A stretch of DNA of 64,000 bases, taken from JAOBAU01 sp034667465. Its GTDB lineage: Bacteria > Acidobacteriota > Thermoanaerobaculia > Gp7-AA8. The notes under the pieces are model-generated. The model saw only the letters and a program-made list of their open reading frames with translations, did no database searches and had not been told where the DNA came from. Positions 26,324 to 37,547 of the stretch are shown piece by piece. Location of the stretch: positions 124,001 through 188,000 of the forward strand of contig JAXDJV010000002.1 of the NCBI GenBank assembly GCA_034667465.1, written 5' to 3'. The position numbers and the translations under genes were made by a program. Each line of letters starts with the position of its first letter. Positions within the stretch are counted from its first letter, which is position 1.

Positions 26324-26641
26324 TTAGAGATTGATGCTGTCGATACGGAGCTCGACCAGATCCTGACGGTGGCCGTGCTTGCGCTTCGTGTGGTTCTTGC
26401 GGCGCTTCTTCTTGAAGACGATGATCTTTTCGCCGCGCGACTCGCGGAGGACGGTCGCAACGACCGAGGCGCCTTTGACCATCGGGGCACCGACCTGCGG
26501 CTGATCGCCGCCGACCATCAGCACTTCGCTGAAGGTGACTTTGTCCTTGTCGGCGCTGCCGAGGATGTCACGCTCAACGCGGACAAGCTCCCCTTCGGCA
26601 ACACGATACTGCTTTCCCCCGGAACGAATGATGGCGTACAC
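26324..26641 (-). CDS. rplU: 50S ribosomal protein L21
   Basis: A 105-aa bL21 protein starting YAIIRSGGKQYRVAEGE with C-terminal KKRRKNHTKRKHGHRQ. GTG at 26641 is chosen because GGAGG sits six bases upstream and the family starts exactly here; a longer frame is an artefact. First gene of the rplU-rpmA unit. Confidence 0.97.
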   Translation of the reverse strand: MYAIIRSGGKQYRVAEGELVRVERDILGSADKDKVTFSEVLMVGGDQPQVGAPMVKGASVVATVLRESRGEKIIVFKKKRRKNHTKRKHGHRQDLVELRIDSINL

Positions 26642-26761
26642 AACGACCTCCGAAAAATGGAACGACGCTTTTAACACAGGCGGACAGGACGGTCAAACGA
26701 GTACAAGAATGCCGAGTCCGGGTGCCGCGCGAACAACGTGAGGGCCGGCGGGTGTATTCCG

Positions 26762-26794
26762 AAAAACGAAGGGCGCCGGTGCCGGCGCCCTTCG
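26762..26794 (-). terminator. Rho-independent terminator after the Oar-like receptor gene
   Basis: A 13-bp GC-rich inverted repeat (CGAAGGGCGCCGG-TG-CCGGCGCCCTTCG) followed on the minus strand by five T. It lies 22 bp beyond the receptor stop codon and so ends that transcript before rplU. Confidence 0.88.
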
Positions 26795-26816
26795 CACTAC
26801 CGAAATAGCTGAGAAA

Positions 26817-29726
26817 TCAGAACTTGACGCGGAGTCCGAGCTGCGCAACGCGCTGGTCGCCCTGCGACGGGTCGGTACCGGCATACGCTCCCGGTTCGCC
26901 GAGCCTGTTGAACTTGGCCGGGTTCTCTTCGTTGAAGAGGTTGAACACTTCGGCGATCAGCTCAACGCCGTACGACGTTGCGAAGGTGAACTCCTTCGAC
27001 AGGCGAAGGTCGATCTGCTGATTCGAGTGTCCACGCGCATCGTTGAGCGAGTGGCCCGGAGCGAGATCGTTGTTGTAGCCATCGCCATTGAGATCGAGCT
27101 TGCTGCCCGAAGCAGTCATCGCGAAGACGGTGTACGGGAGTGCCGAGCGATAACGGAGGATGCCCGAGACGTTGATGCCGTACGGCGCGCGATAGACCGT
27201 GCTGAGCGTCACGCGGTGACGGGCGTCGGTGTCGAGCGGTCCGCTGCAGTTGCCGCAGTCCGGGTTGAGAGGATTCGGCGAGACGTTCGAAACGACGTCC
27301 GGCTGGTAGCCCGGATCGTTGACGCGGAACTCGTCAGCGCCGGCGAGGATGTTGCCCTTCGCCTTCGAGTACGTGTAGAAGCCCTGCGCTTCGAACTTCG
27401 TACCGATGCGCGAGTGGAAACCGATGTTGAAGCCGTCGTACTGCGCGTGACCGTCACCCGACCAGACGCGGAAGTTGTTCGGCACGTTCGGAACGACGCG
27501 AACGCGCGCGCCGCCGGTGGAGGGCTGGAACGTCGGGTTCGCGCGGAAGCGGAACGGGATGTCCTTGTAGCGAATGCTGACGGCTTCGAAATTCAGGCCG
27601 AGCGACGGATTGACTTCCATCGAGTAGCCGAGCGACAGCTGATCGGAGTACGGCGTGGCGAGGTTCGGAGCGGCGAGCTCGTTGCTGCGCGCGAGGCTCA
27701 GCTGGCCGGACACTTCGTTGCCGCCCGGAAGCGGCTGACCCGGCTGATAGAGGGTGCCGTTCGCGTTTTTGATGCCCTGTCCGACCACCGCTTCAGTCTT
27801 CTGGTAGATGACACCGTAGACCGACTGCACGGCGCTGGACGGGAAGAGAATCGTGGCGTTCGTGTACGGGAAGTCGTAGTAACGGCCGACGCCGCCGCGA
27901 ACCAGCTGTTTGCCATTGCCGGCGAGGTCGTACGTGAAGCCGAGGCGCGGGCTCCAGTTGTTCTTGTCGTTCTTCAGCTTGGTGCCGCCACCGTTGGCGA
28001 ACATCGACGCCCAGCTGACGCCGAGCTGCGCGGCGCGCGTCTGGAAGGCAGCGCTCTGCACGTCGGCGAGGTTCGGATTCTTCGACTGATCGAGATCGAA
28101 TCCGGTCCAGAGGTCGTAACGGATACCGGCGTTCAGCGTGAGGCGCGGGCTGAGGCTGATGTCGTCCTGGAAGTAGGTGTTGTACTGCTTGATCGGCGTC
28201 GAGACACCGGAGAAGCCACCGGTGAAGACGATGCTCTGCACCGGCGAGCCGATGCGGTCTTCGTCGAGCACGTACGTACCGGCCGTGCCGACGGTGAAGT
28301 CACCGCCGAGGGTCGGCTCGTTGATGTACTGGAGGCCGGCCTTGAAGTCGTTGCGGCGGCCGCCGAGCTGCGACGACCAGCTGAAGTCATCCTTGAACTG
28401 ATGCTTCTTCTGCAGCGTCGACTGCGGCGTGTTCGGGCTCTGTCCGCTCGATGCACCGGACGGATAGAGGATGTACGGCAGATCGGAATCGGCCGAGATG
28501 AGGTTCTTGAAATCGGTGTACTGGTAGACGAACTCGTTCAGGCGGTTATTCGACAGCTGCGCCGTATGACCGAAGAGGATCGACGAGTACTTGTTCGAGA
28601 TCGTACCGAGCGAGCTCGGCGCGACGAGCGCGCTCGCGCCGTACTTGTCGGAGTTCTTCTGATAGCCGTAGCGAACCTGCAGGTACTGCTTCGCAGTGAT
28701 GTCGCCCGAGGCTTTCGCGGTGATGAGCTCATCCTGGAACGGAAGGGTGATCGCCTTTCCGTTGAACTCCGGGAGGAGCGGCGTGTCGACGACGTACGAC
28801 GTCGTACGCTTGGTCTTCTCGTAGGTACCGAAGAAGTGCGCGCGATCTTTGACGATCGGGCCGCCGAACGAGAAGCCGTACTGGTCGCGACGATACGGAT
28901 TCTTCGCTCCCGCTGCGTCTTCGGTGACCGTCGGCGAGTTCAGGCTCTTCGAGCGATAAAACTCGTACGCCGAACCGGTGAACTCATTCGTGCCGGTCTT
29001 GGTGACGACGCTGAGCACACCACCGGACGAACGGCCGTACTCGGCCTTGTACTGCATCGTCTGGATTTTGAATTCTTCAACCGCTTCGATGTTGAAGTTC
29101 TGCAGCGCGCCGCCGATCGTGTCGTCGGTGTTGTCGCCGCCATCGATGACGAAGTTGACGTTGCGGCCGCTGCCGCCGTTGAGGGCGATCGTCAGCTGAC
29201 CCGGCTTGGTCGGATCGCTGTTGACCGAGAGCGAAGTTCCCGGCGCGAGTGAGCCGAGGTTCGCGAACTGGCGGCCGTTCAGCGGAAGGTTCTGAAGCTC
29301 CTTCTGACTGACGACCGTGCCGACGCTCGCTTCCGTTGCGACGAGCGGAGCTTCGGCCGTGACCGTGATCGCTTCCTTCACCGCCGCCTGCTTCAGCGAG
29401 ATGTTCCGATTCGTTTCGGTCGCAACGTTGACCACGACGTTCTTCGTCGTGACGACTGCGAAGCCGGAGAGATCGGCGACGACCGTGTAGGTGCCGATCG
29501 GAATCGACCCGAAGTGATACGAACCGTCCGCCGACGTAACGTCCGTGCGGGTGGAACCGGTTGCATCGTTTGTCGCTGTGACCGTGACGCCGGGAAGTGC
29601 TGCTCCCGTTTCGTCCAGTACGCGACCGCTGAGCGAGCCGCTGCCCGACTGCGCAAAGAGCGCGGTCGAGAGAAGGAGCATCGCGAATATCAATACCGAG
29701 ATACGTGCTCGGGTGGAACCTGGCAT
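26817..29726 (-). CDS. Oar-like TonB-dependent receptor with N-terminal carboxypeptidase-regulatory domain
   Basis: A 969-aa outer-membrane protein. Start at MPGSTRARIS with GGAGG upstream gives a signal peptide ending at ALFAQ. A CarboxypepD_reg/Cna-B-like domain (LSGRVLDETGAALPGVTVTATN, about residues 30-115) precedes a plug domain (VVSQKELQNLPLNGRQFANL, FVIDGGDNTDD) and a long beta-barrel ending in the aromatic-terminal strand AQLGLRVKF. Such proteins are expanded in Acidobacteriota and probably take up sugars, peptides or other large solutes. The cargo is unknown. The 118-bp upstream gap to the next gene holds no recognised site. Confidence 0.93.
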   Translation of the reverse strand: MPGSTRARISVLIFAMLLLSTALFAQSGSGSLSGRVLDETGAALPGVTVTATNDATGSTRTDVTSADGSYHFGSIPIGTYTVVADLSGFAVVTTKNVVVNVATETNRNISLKQAAVKEAITVTAEAPLVATEASVGTVVSQKELQNLPLNGRQFANLGSLAPGTSLSVNSDPTKPGQLTIALNGGSGRNVNFVIDGGDNTDDTIGGALQNFNIEAVEEFKIQTMQYKAEYGRSSGGVLSVVTKTGTNEFTGSAYEFYRSKSLNSPTVTEDAAGAKNPYRRDQYGFSFGGPIVKDRAHFFGTYEKTKRTTSYVVDTPLLPEFNGKAITLPFQDELITAKASGDITAKQYLQVRYGYQKNSDKYGASALVAPSSLGTISNKYSSILFGHTAQLSNNRLNEFVYQYTDFKNLISADSDLPYILYPSGASSGQSPNTPQSTLQKKHQFKDDFSWSSQLGGRRNDFKAGLQYINEPTLGGDFTVGTAGTYVLDEDRIGSPVQSIVFTGGFSGVSTPIKQYNTYFQDDISLSPRLTLNAGIRYDLWTGFDLDQSKNPNLADVQSAAFQTRAAQLGVSWASMFANGGGTKLKNDKNNWSPRLGFTYDLAGNGKQLVRGGVGRYYDFPYTNATILFPSSAVQSVYGVIYQKTEAVVGQGIKNANGTLYQPGQPLPGGNEVSGQLSLARSNELAAPNLATPYSDQLSLGYSMEVNPSLGLNFEAVSIRYKDIPFRFRANPTFQPSTGGARVRVVPNVPNNFRVWSGDGHAQYDGFNIGFHSRIGTKFEAQGFYTYSKAKGNILAGADEFRVNDPGYQPDVVSNVSPNPLNPDCGNCSGPLDTDARHRVTLSTVYRAPYGINVSGILRYRSALPYTVFAMTASGSKLDLNGDGYNNDLAPGHSLNDARGHSNQQIDLRLSKEFTFATSYGVELIAEVFNLFNEENPAKFNRLGEPGAYAGTDPSQGDQRVAQLGLRVKF

Positions 29727-29844
29727 GTGGGCCTCCTCAAAATTCGTTGATTGAACCGGGGAAATTTCCGTGCAATATAGATCAATTCGTCGTGAAGTCG
29801 GAAGTGAGCCGCTGTGAACATTCGCGGTTGCACCGGTGACGTAG

Positions 29845-31916
<2,072 letters not shown>

Positions 31917-33446
31917 TCACAACGGGATGTTGCCGTGCTTCTTCGGCGGGTTCCGATCGCGCTTGTTCTGCAGCATGGCGAACGCGGTGATCAGCTTGCG
32001 GCGCGTGAAGCGCGGTTCGATGATCTCGTCGACGTAGCCGCGCTCGGCGGCGATGTACGGGTTCGCGAACTTCTCTTTGTACTCGGCGACTTTCGCGGCG
32101 CGGTCTTCGGCGCCCCTGTAAAGAATGTTGACGGCGCCTTCCGCTCCCATCACCGCGATCTCGGCGGTTGGATACGCGAAGTTCATGTCGGCGCGGATGT
32201 GCTTCGAGTTCATCACGCAGTACGCGCCGCCGTAGGCCTTGCGCGTGATGACGGTGATTTTCGGCACCGTCGCTTCCGCGAGCGCGTAGAGCAGCTTCGC
32301 GCCGTGAATGATGATGCCGCCGTACTCCTGGTCGGTGCCCGGCAGAAATCCCGGCACGTCTTCGAGCACGAGCAGCGGAATGTTGAAGGAGTCGCAGAAG
32401 CGGACGAAGCGCGCGCCTTTGCGCGATGCGTTGATGTCGAGGACGCCGGCGAGAAATGCCGGCTGATTGGCGACGACGCCGATCGGATGTCCGTTCAGGC
32501 GAATGAAACCGACGACGAGGTTGCGCGCGAAGTGCTGATGAACTTCGAAAAAGTGCGCGTCATCGGCGACGGTCTTGATGAGATCGCGCATCTCGTACGG
32601 CTGATTCGCGTTCTCGGGAACGAAGGAGTCGAGGTTCGCGTCGACGCGGTTCACGTCGTCGGACGTCGCCAGCTTCGGCGGCTCTTCCATGTTGTTCGAC
32701 GGCAGATACGACAGCAGCTCCCGAATGGTGCCGAGGCAGTCTTCGTCGGATTCGGCCGCGAACTGCGCGACGCCGGAGATCTGGTTGTGCGTGTCAGCGC
32801 CGCCGAGTTTTTCTTTCGTCACGTCTTCATGCGTGACGGTCTTGATGACGTCGGGACCGGTGACGAACATGTAGCTCGTCTTCTTCACCATCAGAATGAA
32901 GTCGGTGATGGCTGGCGAGTAGACGGCGCCGCCGGCGCACGGTCCCATGATCGCGGAGATCTGCGGGATGACGCCCGACGCGAGCGTGTTGCGGAGGAAG
33001 ATATCGGCGTAGCCGCCGAGTGATACGACCCCTTCCTGAATGCGCGCGCCGCCGGAGTCGTTCAGTCCGACGATCGGCGCACCGTTCTTCATCGCCAGAT
33101 CCATGATCTTGACGATTTTCGCGGCGTGCGTTTCGGAGAGCGAGCCGCCGAAGACGGTGAAGTCCTGCGCGAATGCGTAGACGAGCCGCGCGTTGATCGT
33201 GCCGTAGCCGGTGACGACGCCGTCGCCCGGAACGCGCTGCTTCTCGAGGCCGAAGTCAGTGGAGCGATGTGTGACGAGCTGGTCGAGCTCCTGGAACGAG
33301 CCGGGATCGAAGAGGAGCGCGATCCGTTCGCGCGCGGTGAGCTTCCCTTCGTTGTGCTGCCGGTCGATGCGCTGCTGTCCGCCGCCAAGCTCGCTGTCGC
33401 GTTTGCGACGCTCGAGCTCTTCGAGATGAAGTTCGCGTGATGACAA
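31917..33446 (-). CDS. Acyl-CoA (propionyl/methylmalonyl-CoA) carboxylase carboxyltransferase subunit
   Basis: A 509-aa carboxyltransferase of the PccB/MmdA type: RIALLFDPGSFQELD, VVTGYGTINARLVYAFAQDFTVFGGSLSE, LNDSGGARIQEGVVSLGGYADIF, MGPCAGGAVYSPA, and VLEDVPGFLPGTDQEYGGIIIHGAKLLYA. Family length is 505-520 aa. TTG at 33446 was chosen because GGAG lies five bases upstream; a longer frame adds unrelated sequence. The biotin carboxylase and biotin carrier partners are not in the window. It probably serves propionyl-CoA metabolism. Confidence 0.93.
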   Translation of the reverse strand: MSSRELHLEELERRKRDSELGGGQQRIDRQHNEGKLTARERIALLFDPGSFQELDQLVTHRSTDFGLEKQRVPGDGVVTGYGTINARLVYAFAQDFTVFGGSLSETHAAKIVKIMDLAMKNGAPIVGLNDSGGARIQEGVVSLGGYADIFLRNTLASGVIPQISAIMGPCAGGAVYSPAITDFILMVKKTSYMFVTGPDVIKTVTHEDVTKEKLGGADTHNQISGVAQFAAESDEDCLGTIRELLSYLPSNNMEEPPKLATSDDVNRVDANLDSFVPENANQPYEMRDLIKTVADDAHFFEVHQHFARNLVVGFIRLNGHPIGVVANQPAFLAGVLDINASRKGARFVRFCDSFNIPLLVLEDVPGFLPGTDQEYGGIIIHGAKLLYALAEATVPKITVITRKAYGGAYCVMNSKHIRADMNFAYPTAEIAVMGAEGAVNILYRGAEDRAAKVAEYKEKFANPYIAAERGYVDEIIEPRFTRRKLITAFAMLQNKRDRNPPKKHGNIPL

Positions 33447-33454
33447 ATGGGCTC

Positions 33455-33715
33455 CTACAACAGGATGTTCTTTTCGGCAGCGACGCGTCGCATCTCGTCT
33501 TCCACTTCTTCGGCGGACGGCTCGCGCTTCATGGTGCCGCCGAGGCGCGTGCGCGCTTCCTGTTCCACGGCGTCGTACACGCCGAACAGGTCGGCCAGCG
33601 TCCGCGTAACGACCAGAATCCCGGCCTCGGCGTCGCTGAACTCGACCAGACCGCGGTCCTCCAGGCGATTGACGATCGCTCTGGCGAGGAACTCTACCTG
33701 TCGTGCCCCACTCAT
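33455..33715 (-). CDS. Small conserved protein, possibly DUF507-like
   Basis: An 86-aa mostly helical protein (VEFLARAIVNRLEDRGLVEFSD ... EEVEDEMRRVAAEKNILL) directly before the carboxyltransferase gene, eight bases away. The pattern of an N-terminal AIV-x-L-x-x-x-GLVEF helix and charged C-terminal helix resembles DUF507 proteins, but the match is by eye only. No catalytic motif is seen. Confidence 0.6.
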   Translation of the reverse strand: MSGARQVEFLARAIVNRLEDRGLVEFSDAEAGILVVTRTLADLFGVYDAVEQEARTRLGGTMKREPSAEEVEDEMRRVAAEKNILL

Positions 33716-33732
33716 CCCTGCGTACCGCGATT

Positions 33733-34515
33733 CTAAAGCAACATCTCCGCGCCGAACGAACCTGCTGCATACGGGTACCAGCGTTGCGGTTCGCCAACGG
33801 CGCGAATGTCATCGATTCGGAGCGGCATCAGGAAGACGTCGGAGCCATCGACGCAGAGGAGTTGCGAGCCGTTCACGATGGCGATCGCGAGCGGCGCGTC
33901 TTCCATGACGCCAAACGGTTTCGCGCGGAGATTGAACGGCATGGCGATCGGACGCTGGCGATAGGTCGGCCGAAAAACGTTCGGATGCGGCGCGGCTGCG
34001 GCGCGCTGTGTCACCGGCAAACCACGGCCATCATGCGTCGCCGATCGTTGTTCGACGTCGACCTTATCGAGCAGGGATGGCAGCAGCGCGGCGGTGACAG
34101 AAGGTGCGAGCCGCACGCGACCCGCTGCACGTTCGTTGCGAACGGCGCGCAAAGCGTGCGCGACGCGGCTGATGTCGTCGAGCTGCTCTAAATCGGCGTG
34201 ATCGATGATGACGCGCATCCGTTCGTGCGTCAGCGCGACGTGGACGCGGCGCGACTCCTCGCGCCATTCACGGCCATCGCAAACGTGATGCGCGATCCCT
34301 TCGCTGACAATGAGTCGTTCGGGATTGAGTTGCGCGAGTTGATCCGCGACGTTAATGACTGCGTCTGCGTTTGGCGCGTCGATCGGCGCACTGTCGATGG
34401 GACGAACGATGAAGGTCGCGCCGTCGTCGATCGCTTCGCCGGCTTCGCTGATGCGAAGGAGCACGGAACCTTCACGGCGGATGACGGCGCCGCGTTTTTG
34501 GTAATGCTCGGTCAT
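33733..34515 (-). CDS. Unknown protein coupled to TldD-like protease
   Basis: A 260-aa protein of unknown function whose ATG overlaps the stop of the TldD-like gene (ATGA). No signal peptide or membrane helix. The N-terminal half shows alternating strands (GATFIVRPIDSAPIDA, RRVHVALTHERMRVIIDHADLEQLDD). A Pro/Arg-rich stretch follows (PHPNVFRPTYRQRPIAMPF). Canonical TldD works with a TldE partner; this protein is in the right place for such a partner, but lacks TldE motifs I can recognise. Confidence 0.65.
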   Translation of the reverse strand: MTEHYQKRGAVIRREGSVLLRISEAGEAIDDGATFIVRPIDSAPIDAPNADAVINVADQLAQLNPERLIVSEGIAHHVCDGREWREESRRVHVALTHERMRVIIDHADLEQLDDISRVAHALRAVRNERAAGRVRLAPSVTAALLPSLLDKVDVEQRSATHDGRGLPVTQRAAAAPHPNVFRPTYRQRPIAMPFNLRAKPFGVMEDAPLAIAIVNGSQLLCVDGSDVFLMPLRIDDIRAVGEPQRWYPYAAGSFGAEMLL

Positions 34516-35411
34516 GCGAGTTCCGTCAGCACCACCGGCGCGTACGAACCAACCACCAGCTCCTGCCCTTCGCGCGAGCAGATCACTCCCGGATATCGCA
34601 ACGGCTCACCACTCGCACCAGCGACCGACGCCGCGATCGCACCTCGCGAGGCGCGGAGCTCGAACGGTCGCGCGCGGCGCACGACGTCGCCTTCGATCAG
34701 ATCGGCGACCGCGATTCGCAACGTCACTTCCTGCGTGAGCGGTTCGTACGAACCGCCGGCGACGAGATGCACTTCGATGCGCGTCGCAGGCAACGCGAAC
34801 GGCGCGTGAACCTGTTCGACGACGAGCCTGTTCATGCGCGGCAGCGGCACATCGCGGAACGACGCGCGGCGCAACGCGGACGGCGGCGTGCCTGCGAGCA
34901 GATCTGCATCGCCATCGGTCACGCGCAGCCACGGCGGCCATTCGATCGGCGCGTGCGCATGTTCGGCCGCGTGTCCGGCCGCTTCATGAAAGAGCACCGC
35001 CGCCGACCCGGCGCGCCAGACGATCGGATACTCGTTCGCATTCACGCTCACCGTCGCCGCCACCGACATCAGCGCTCGCAACATCGCCGCGTCTTCGTGC
35101 GCATGCTCGGGCGTCGTGACGATCGACACCGCGCCGTATGCGATCGTCAGCGTCGACGTCTCGCCGATCGCGCCATCCTCGCGAATGACTTCGACGACAC
35201 CGCGCTGACGCAACGGTCCGAGCGATTCGATGACCGCTCGCAATTCCGCGAAGCGCGCTTCGCATCGGGCGACGAGCTCCTCATCGCGCGCATCGTCAGC
35301 TGTGATTGCGTCGCCGCGCCGCAAAGCGCGACCGTGCGAAAGGCGCGACTCGATCGCCGCTCCTCCGGACCAGAGCTCGTCACGCGACGCGACCGCGTAG
35401 TCGTTCGTCAA
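34512..35411 (-). CDS. Compact TldD-like metalloprotease
   Basis: A 299-aa protein with the HExxxH zinc motif of TldD (LFHEAAGH, His142, Glu143, His147) after a TldD-like N-terminal region. Downstream, ASFRDVPLPRMNRL matches the TldD 'LPMPRMTNT' strand and a Leu-Ile-Glu-Gly segment followed by RPFELRAS resembles the 'AYLIEDGKIT-PVKGATL' region. Usual TldD is about 480 aa, so large parts of the N-terminal and middle regions are missing. TldD/TldE cleave small modified peptides or unfolded chains. It overlaps the kinase gene before it and the unknown gene after it by four bases each. Confidence 0.75.
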   Translation of the reverse strand: MTNDYAVASRDELWSGGAAIESRLSHGRALRRGDAITADDARDEELVARCEARFAELRAVIESLGPLRQRGVVEVIREDGAIGETSTLTIAYGAVSIVTTPEHAHEDAAMLRALMSVAATVSVNANEYPIVWRAGSAAVLFHEAAGHAAEHAHAPIEWPPWLRVTDGDADLLAGTPPSALRRASFRDVPLPRMNRLVVEQVHAPFALPATRIEVHLVAGGSYEPLTQEVTLRIAVADLIEGDVVRRARPFELRASRGAIAASVAGASGEPLRYPGVICSREGQELVVGSYAPVVLTELA

Positions 35412-37495
35412 TTCAGCTGATATTCGAAGCGGCGAGTCTTCGCGTCAAACGTAATCGCGAGACGGTGCGAGGAACCGGCCGGGAAGTTGCCGCGAATCGA
35501 CCGATACTCTTTGATCTGCAGCGTCGGGATGTTGATCCACACTTCGATGTCGGCGTTGGCCGGCGTCAGCTCGCGCGTGACGTTGATCGGCCGCACGACC
35601 TTGCGCTTGAACATCAACCGTCCGGTCTCGATCCAGAGGTTTTCGCGCACCGCGACCTGCGAGCCGACGCGAACGATGATGTCGCCATCGGGTGCCGGGC
35701 TCGTGAAGATCGTCGTCAGTTGCGCAGGCGTTGCCGGAGCGACAGCCTGCGTCGCCGTCGTCGCGGTATGCGGAACCGTCGCGGTTTGCGTCGGACGCGT
35801 CTGCGTCACCGGTCCTCTTGCCGTCGCCTGTTTGGCGCGCATCTTCGCCTGCGTCAGCTTGTCTTCTTCCTGCTGCGCGAGCTTCAGATAGTTGCCGGCT
35901 TCGGCGAAGTCGGGGTTGATGTGAAACGACTGTTCGAACAGCACGATCGCTTCCGGGTACTGTTTGTTGTTGAAGAAGACGAGCCCCTCATCGAACTGCT
36001 GCTTCGCCAGCGCGAGCTGCTGTTTCGACAGCTCGTCCTGATGACGGAGCAGCGAAAGTTTGTCGAGCAGCCGCGCGGCGTACAGCGAGCGCGGCGCAAG
36101 TCTCTGCAGCTCGCTCAGCCGCTCGTACGCGTCGTTGACGCGGCCGCTGCGTAAGGCTTCATTCGCGGCGATGCGCAGCTGATGTTCGTGGCGCACTTTC
36201 TTTTCGACCGCGGTGTCGTACGCCGGATCGGGGAGCGTCGCTTTTCGGATCGATGCAATGGCGCCGAGAAGTCCGGCGAGCAGCAGTGCGACCAGGCCGA
36301 AGAAAATCGCGGGAGGAATCGCCCGAAACCAGATCGGATTCGCGCGAACGTTGCTCAGCGTCTTCTGCACCACGGAGCGGCGCGCTTTCGCCGCGGGAAC
36401 CGCCGGAGCGGGTGTCGTCCGATTCACGGCAACCGTGCTCATCGGGTTCGGCGGCGGCGGAGGAGGCGCGTCGGCATCGGGGAACGGAATCTCGATCGTC
36501 GGCGTCCGCTCGCGATCGCGCGTCACGACCGTCTCGTCGGCGAACACCGGCTCGCTCGGACGAATGGGACGCTCGCCGCGAATCACTGCGCGGATTGCAG
36601 CCGCAAGATCTTTTCCGCGCTGATAGCGCTTCGACGGATCTTTCGCCAGGCACTGGCCGACGACCTCTTCGAATCCTTCCGGAATCTGGGGATTGATCTC
36701 GTGCAGCGATGGAAACGGCTCGTGCACGATCTTGTATGAGATCGACGTCAGCGAATCGCCGCCGAACGGTTTGCGTCGCGTGAGGCATTCGTAGAAACAG
36801 ATGCCGAGCGAGAAGATGTCGGTGCGTCCATCGACCGGCGCGCCTTTGATCTGCTCGGGCGCCATGTAGTTGGGAGTGCCGAGGAACTGACCGGTCGTTG
36901 TGAGGTTCGCGCCGCCCGATGCGATCTTGGCGATCCCGAAGTCGGTGATCTTCGCGCGGTTGCCTTCGATGAGGATGATGTTGGCCGGCTTCACATCGCG
37001 ATGGACGATTCCCTTCGCGTGTGCGAAGTCGATGGCGTCGGCGACCTGCGCGATGATCTCGCCGATCTGGTCCCACGTCAGCGCGCGTCCCTGCGCAAGC
37101 ACTTCCTTGAGGTTGTTGCCCTCGACGTACTCCATGGCGATGAACGAAACGCCGGAGGGTTCGTCCTGTCCGATGTCGTGAACGGTGACGATGGAGGGAT
37201 GGTTGAGGATGCCGGCGGCCTGAGCCTCGCGGATGAAGCGCTGCTGGAACTCTTTCGCTTCGTCGTCGTCGGCGTGCGCGGCGACGCGGATCGTTTTCAG
37301 AGCGACCAGTCTGCCGATGAGCGGGTCTTTCGCGAGGTAGACAATCCCCATCGCGCCCTTGCCGAGCTCGCGGACCACCTCATACCGGCCGAGCTTCACC
37401 GAATCGCGTTCTCCACGAGGATTCTCGCCCGGCTGCAGGGGAGTGCCATAAGCGGTCAATGATAACTCCTCGGTCGTACGCGCCCGTGCGCGCAT
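35408..37495 (-). CDS. Transmembrane Ser/Thr protein kinase with TPR-like region
   Basis: A 695-aa Hanks-type kinase. The kinase domain spans about residues 37-300: G-loop LGKGAMGIVYLA, Lys in VALKTI, catalytic HRDVKPANI, DFGIAK and MAPEQIKG. A Pro-rich linker (DADAPPPPPPNPMS) precedes one membrane helix (IPPAIFFGLVALLLAGLLGAI, about 390-412). The outer part has TPR-like helices (RSGRVNDAYERLSELQRLAP; LVFFNNKQYPEAIVLFEQSFHINPDF) and a final beta-rich segment. First gene of a run kinase-tldD-unknown; divergent from the EF-G gene. Confidence 0.93.
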   Translation of the reverse strand: MRARARTTEELSLTAYGTPLQPGENPRGERDSVKLGRYEVVRELGKGAMGIVYLAKDPLIGRLVALKTIRVAAHADDDEAKEFQQRFIREAQAAGILNHPSIVTVHDIGQDEPSGVSFIAMEYVEGNNLKEVLAQGRALTWDQIGEIIAQVADAIDFAHAKGIVHRDVKPANIILIEGNRAKITDFGIAKIASGGANLTTTGQFLGTPNYMAPEQIKGAPVDGRTDIFSLGICFYECLTRRKPFGGDSLTSISYKIVHEPFPSLHEINPQIPEGFEEVVGQCLAKDPSKRYQRGKDLAAAIRAVIRGERPIRPSEPVFADETVVTRDRERTPTIEIPFPDADAPPPPPPNPMSTVAVNRTTPAPAVPAAKARRSVVQKTLSNVRANPIWFRAIPPAIFFGLVALLLAGLLGAIASIRKATLPDPAYDTAVEKKVRHEHQLRIAANEALRSGRVNDAYERLSELQRLAPRSLYAARLLDKLSLLRHQDELSKQQLALAKQQFDEGLVFFNNKQYPEAIVLFEQSFHINPDFAEAGNYLKLAQQEEDKLTQAKMRAKQATARGPVTQTRPTQTATVPHTATTATQAVAPATPAQLTTIFTSPAPDGDIIVRVGSQVAVRENLWIETGRLMFKRKVVRPINVTRELTPANADIEVWINIPTLQIKEYRSIRGNFPAGSSHRLAITFDAKTRRFEYQLN

Positions 37496-37547
37496 TTTAA
37501 ATTATGATCTCGTTCCTGCTGCTGAAATCCGACACGAGGTGAACCGC

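Noticed and set aside
37496..37547. Clear divergent promoter between kinase and EF-G genes
   Set aside because: Only 52 bp and no convincing -35/-10 pair on either strand could be recognised, so no promoter feature was called.
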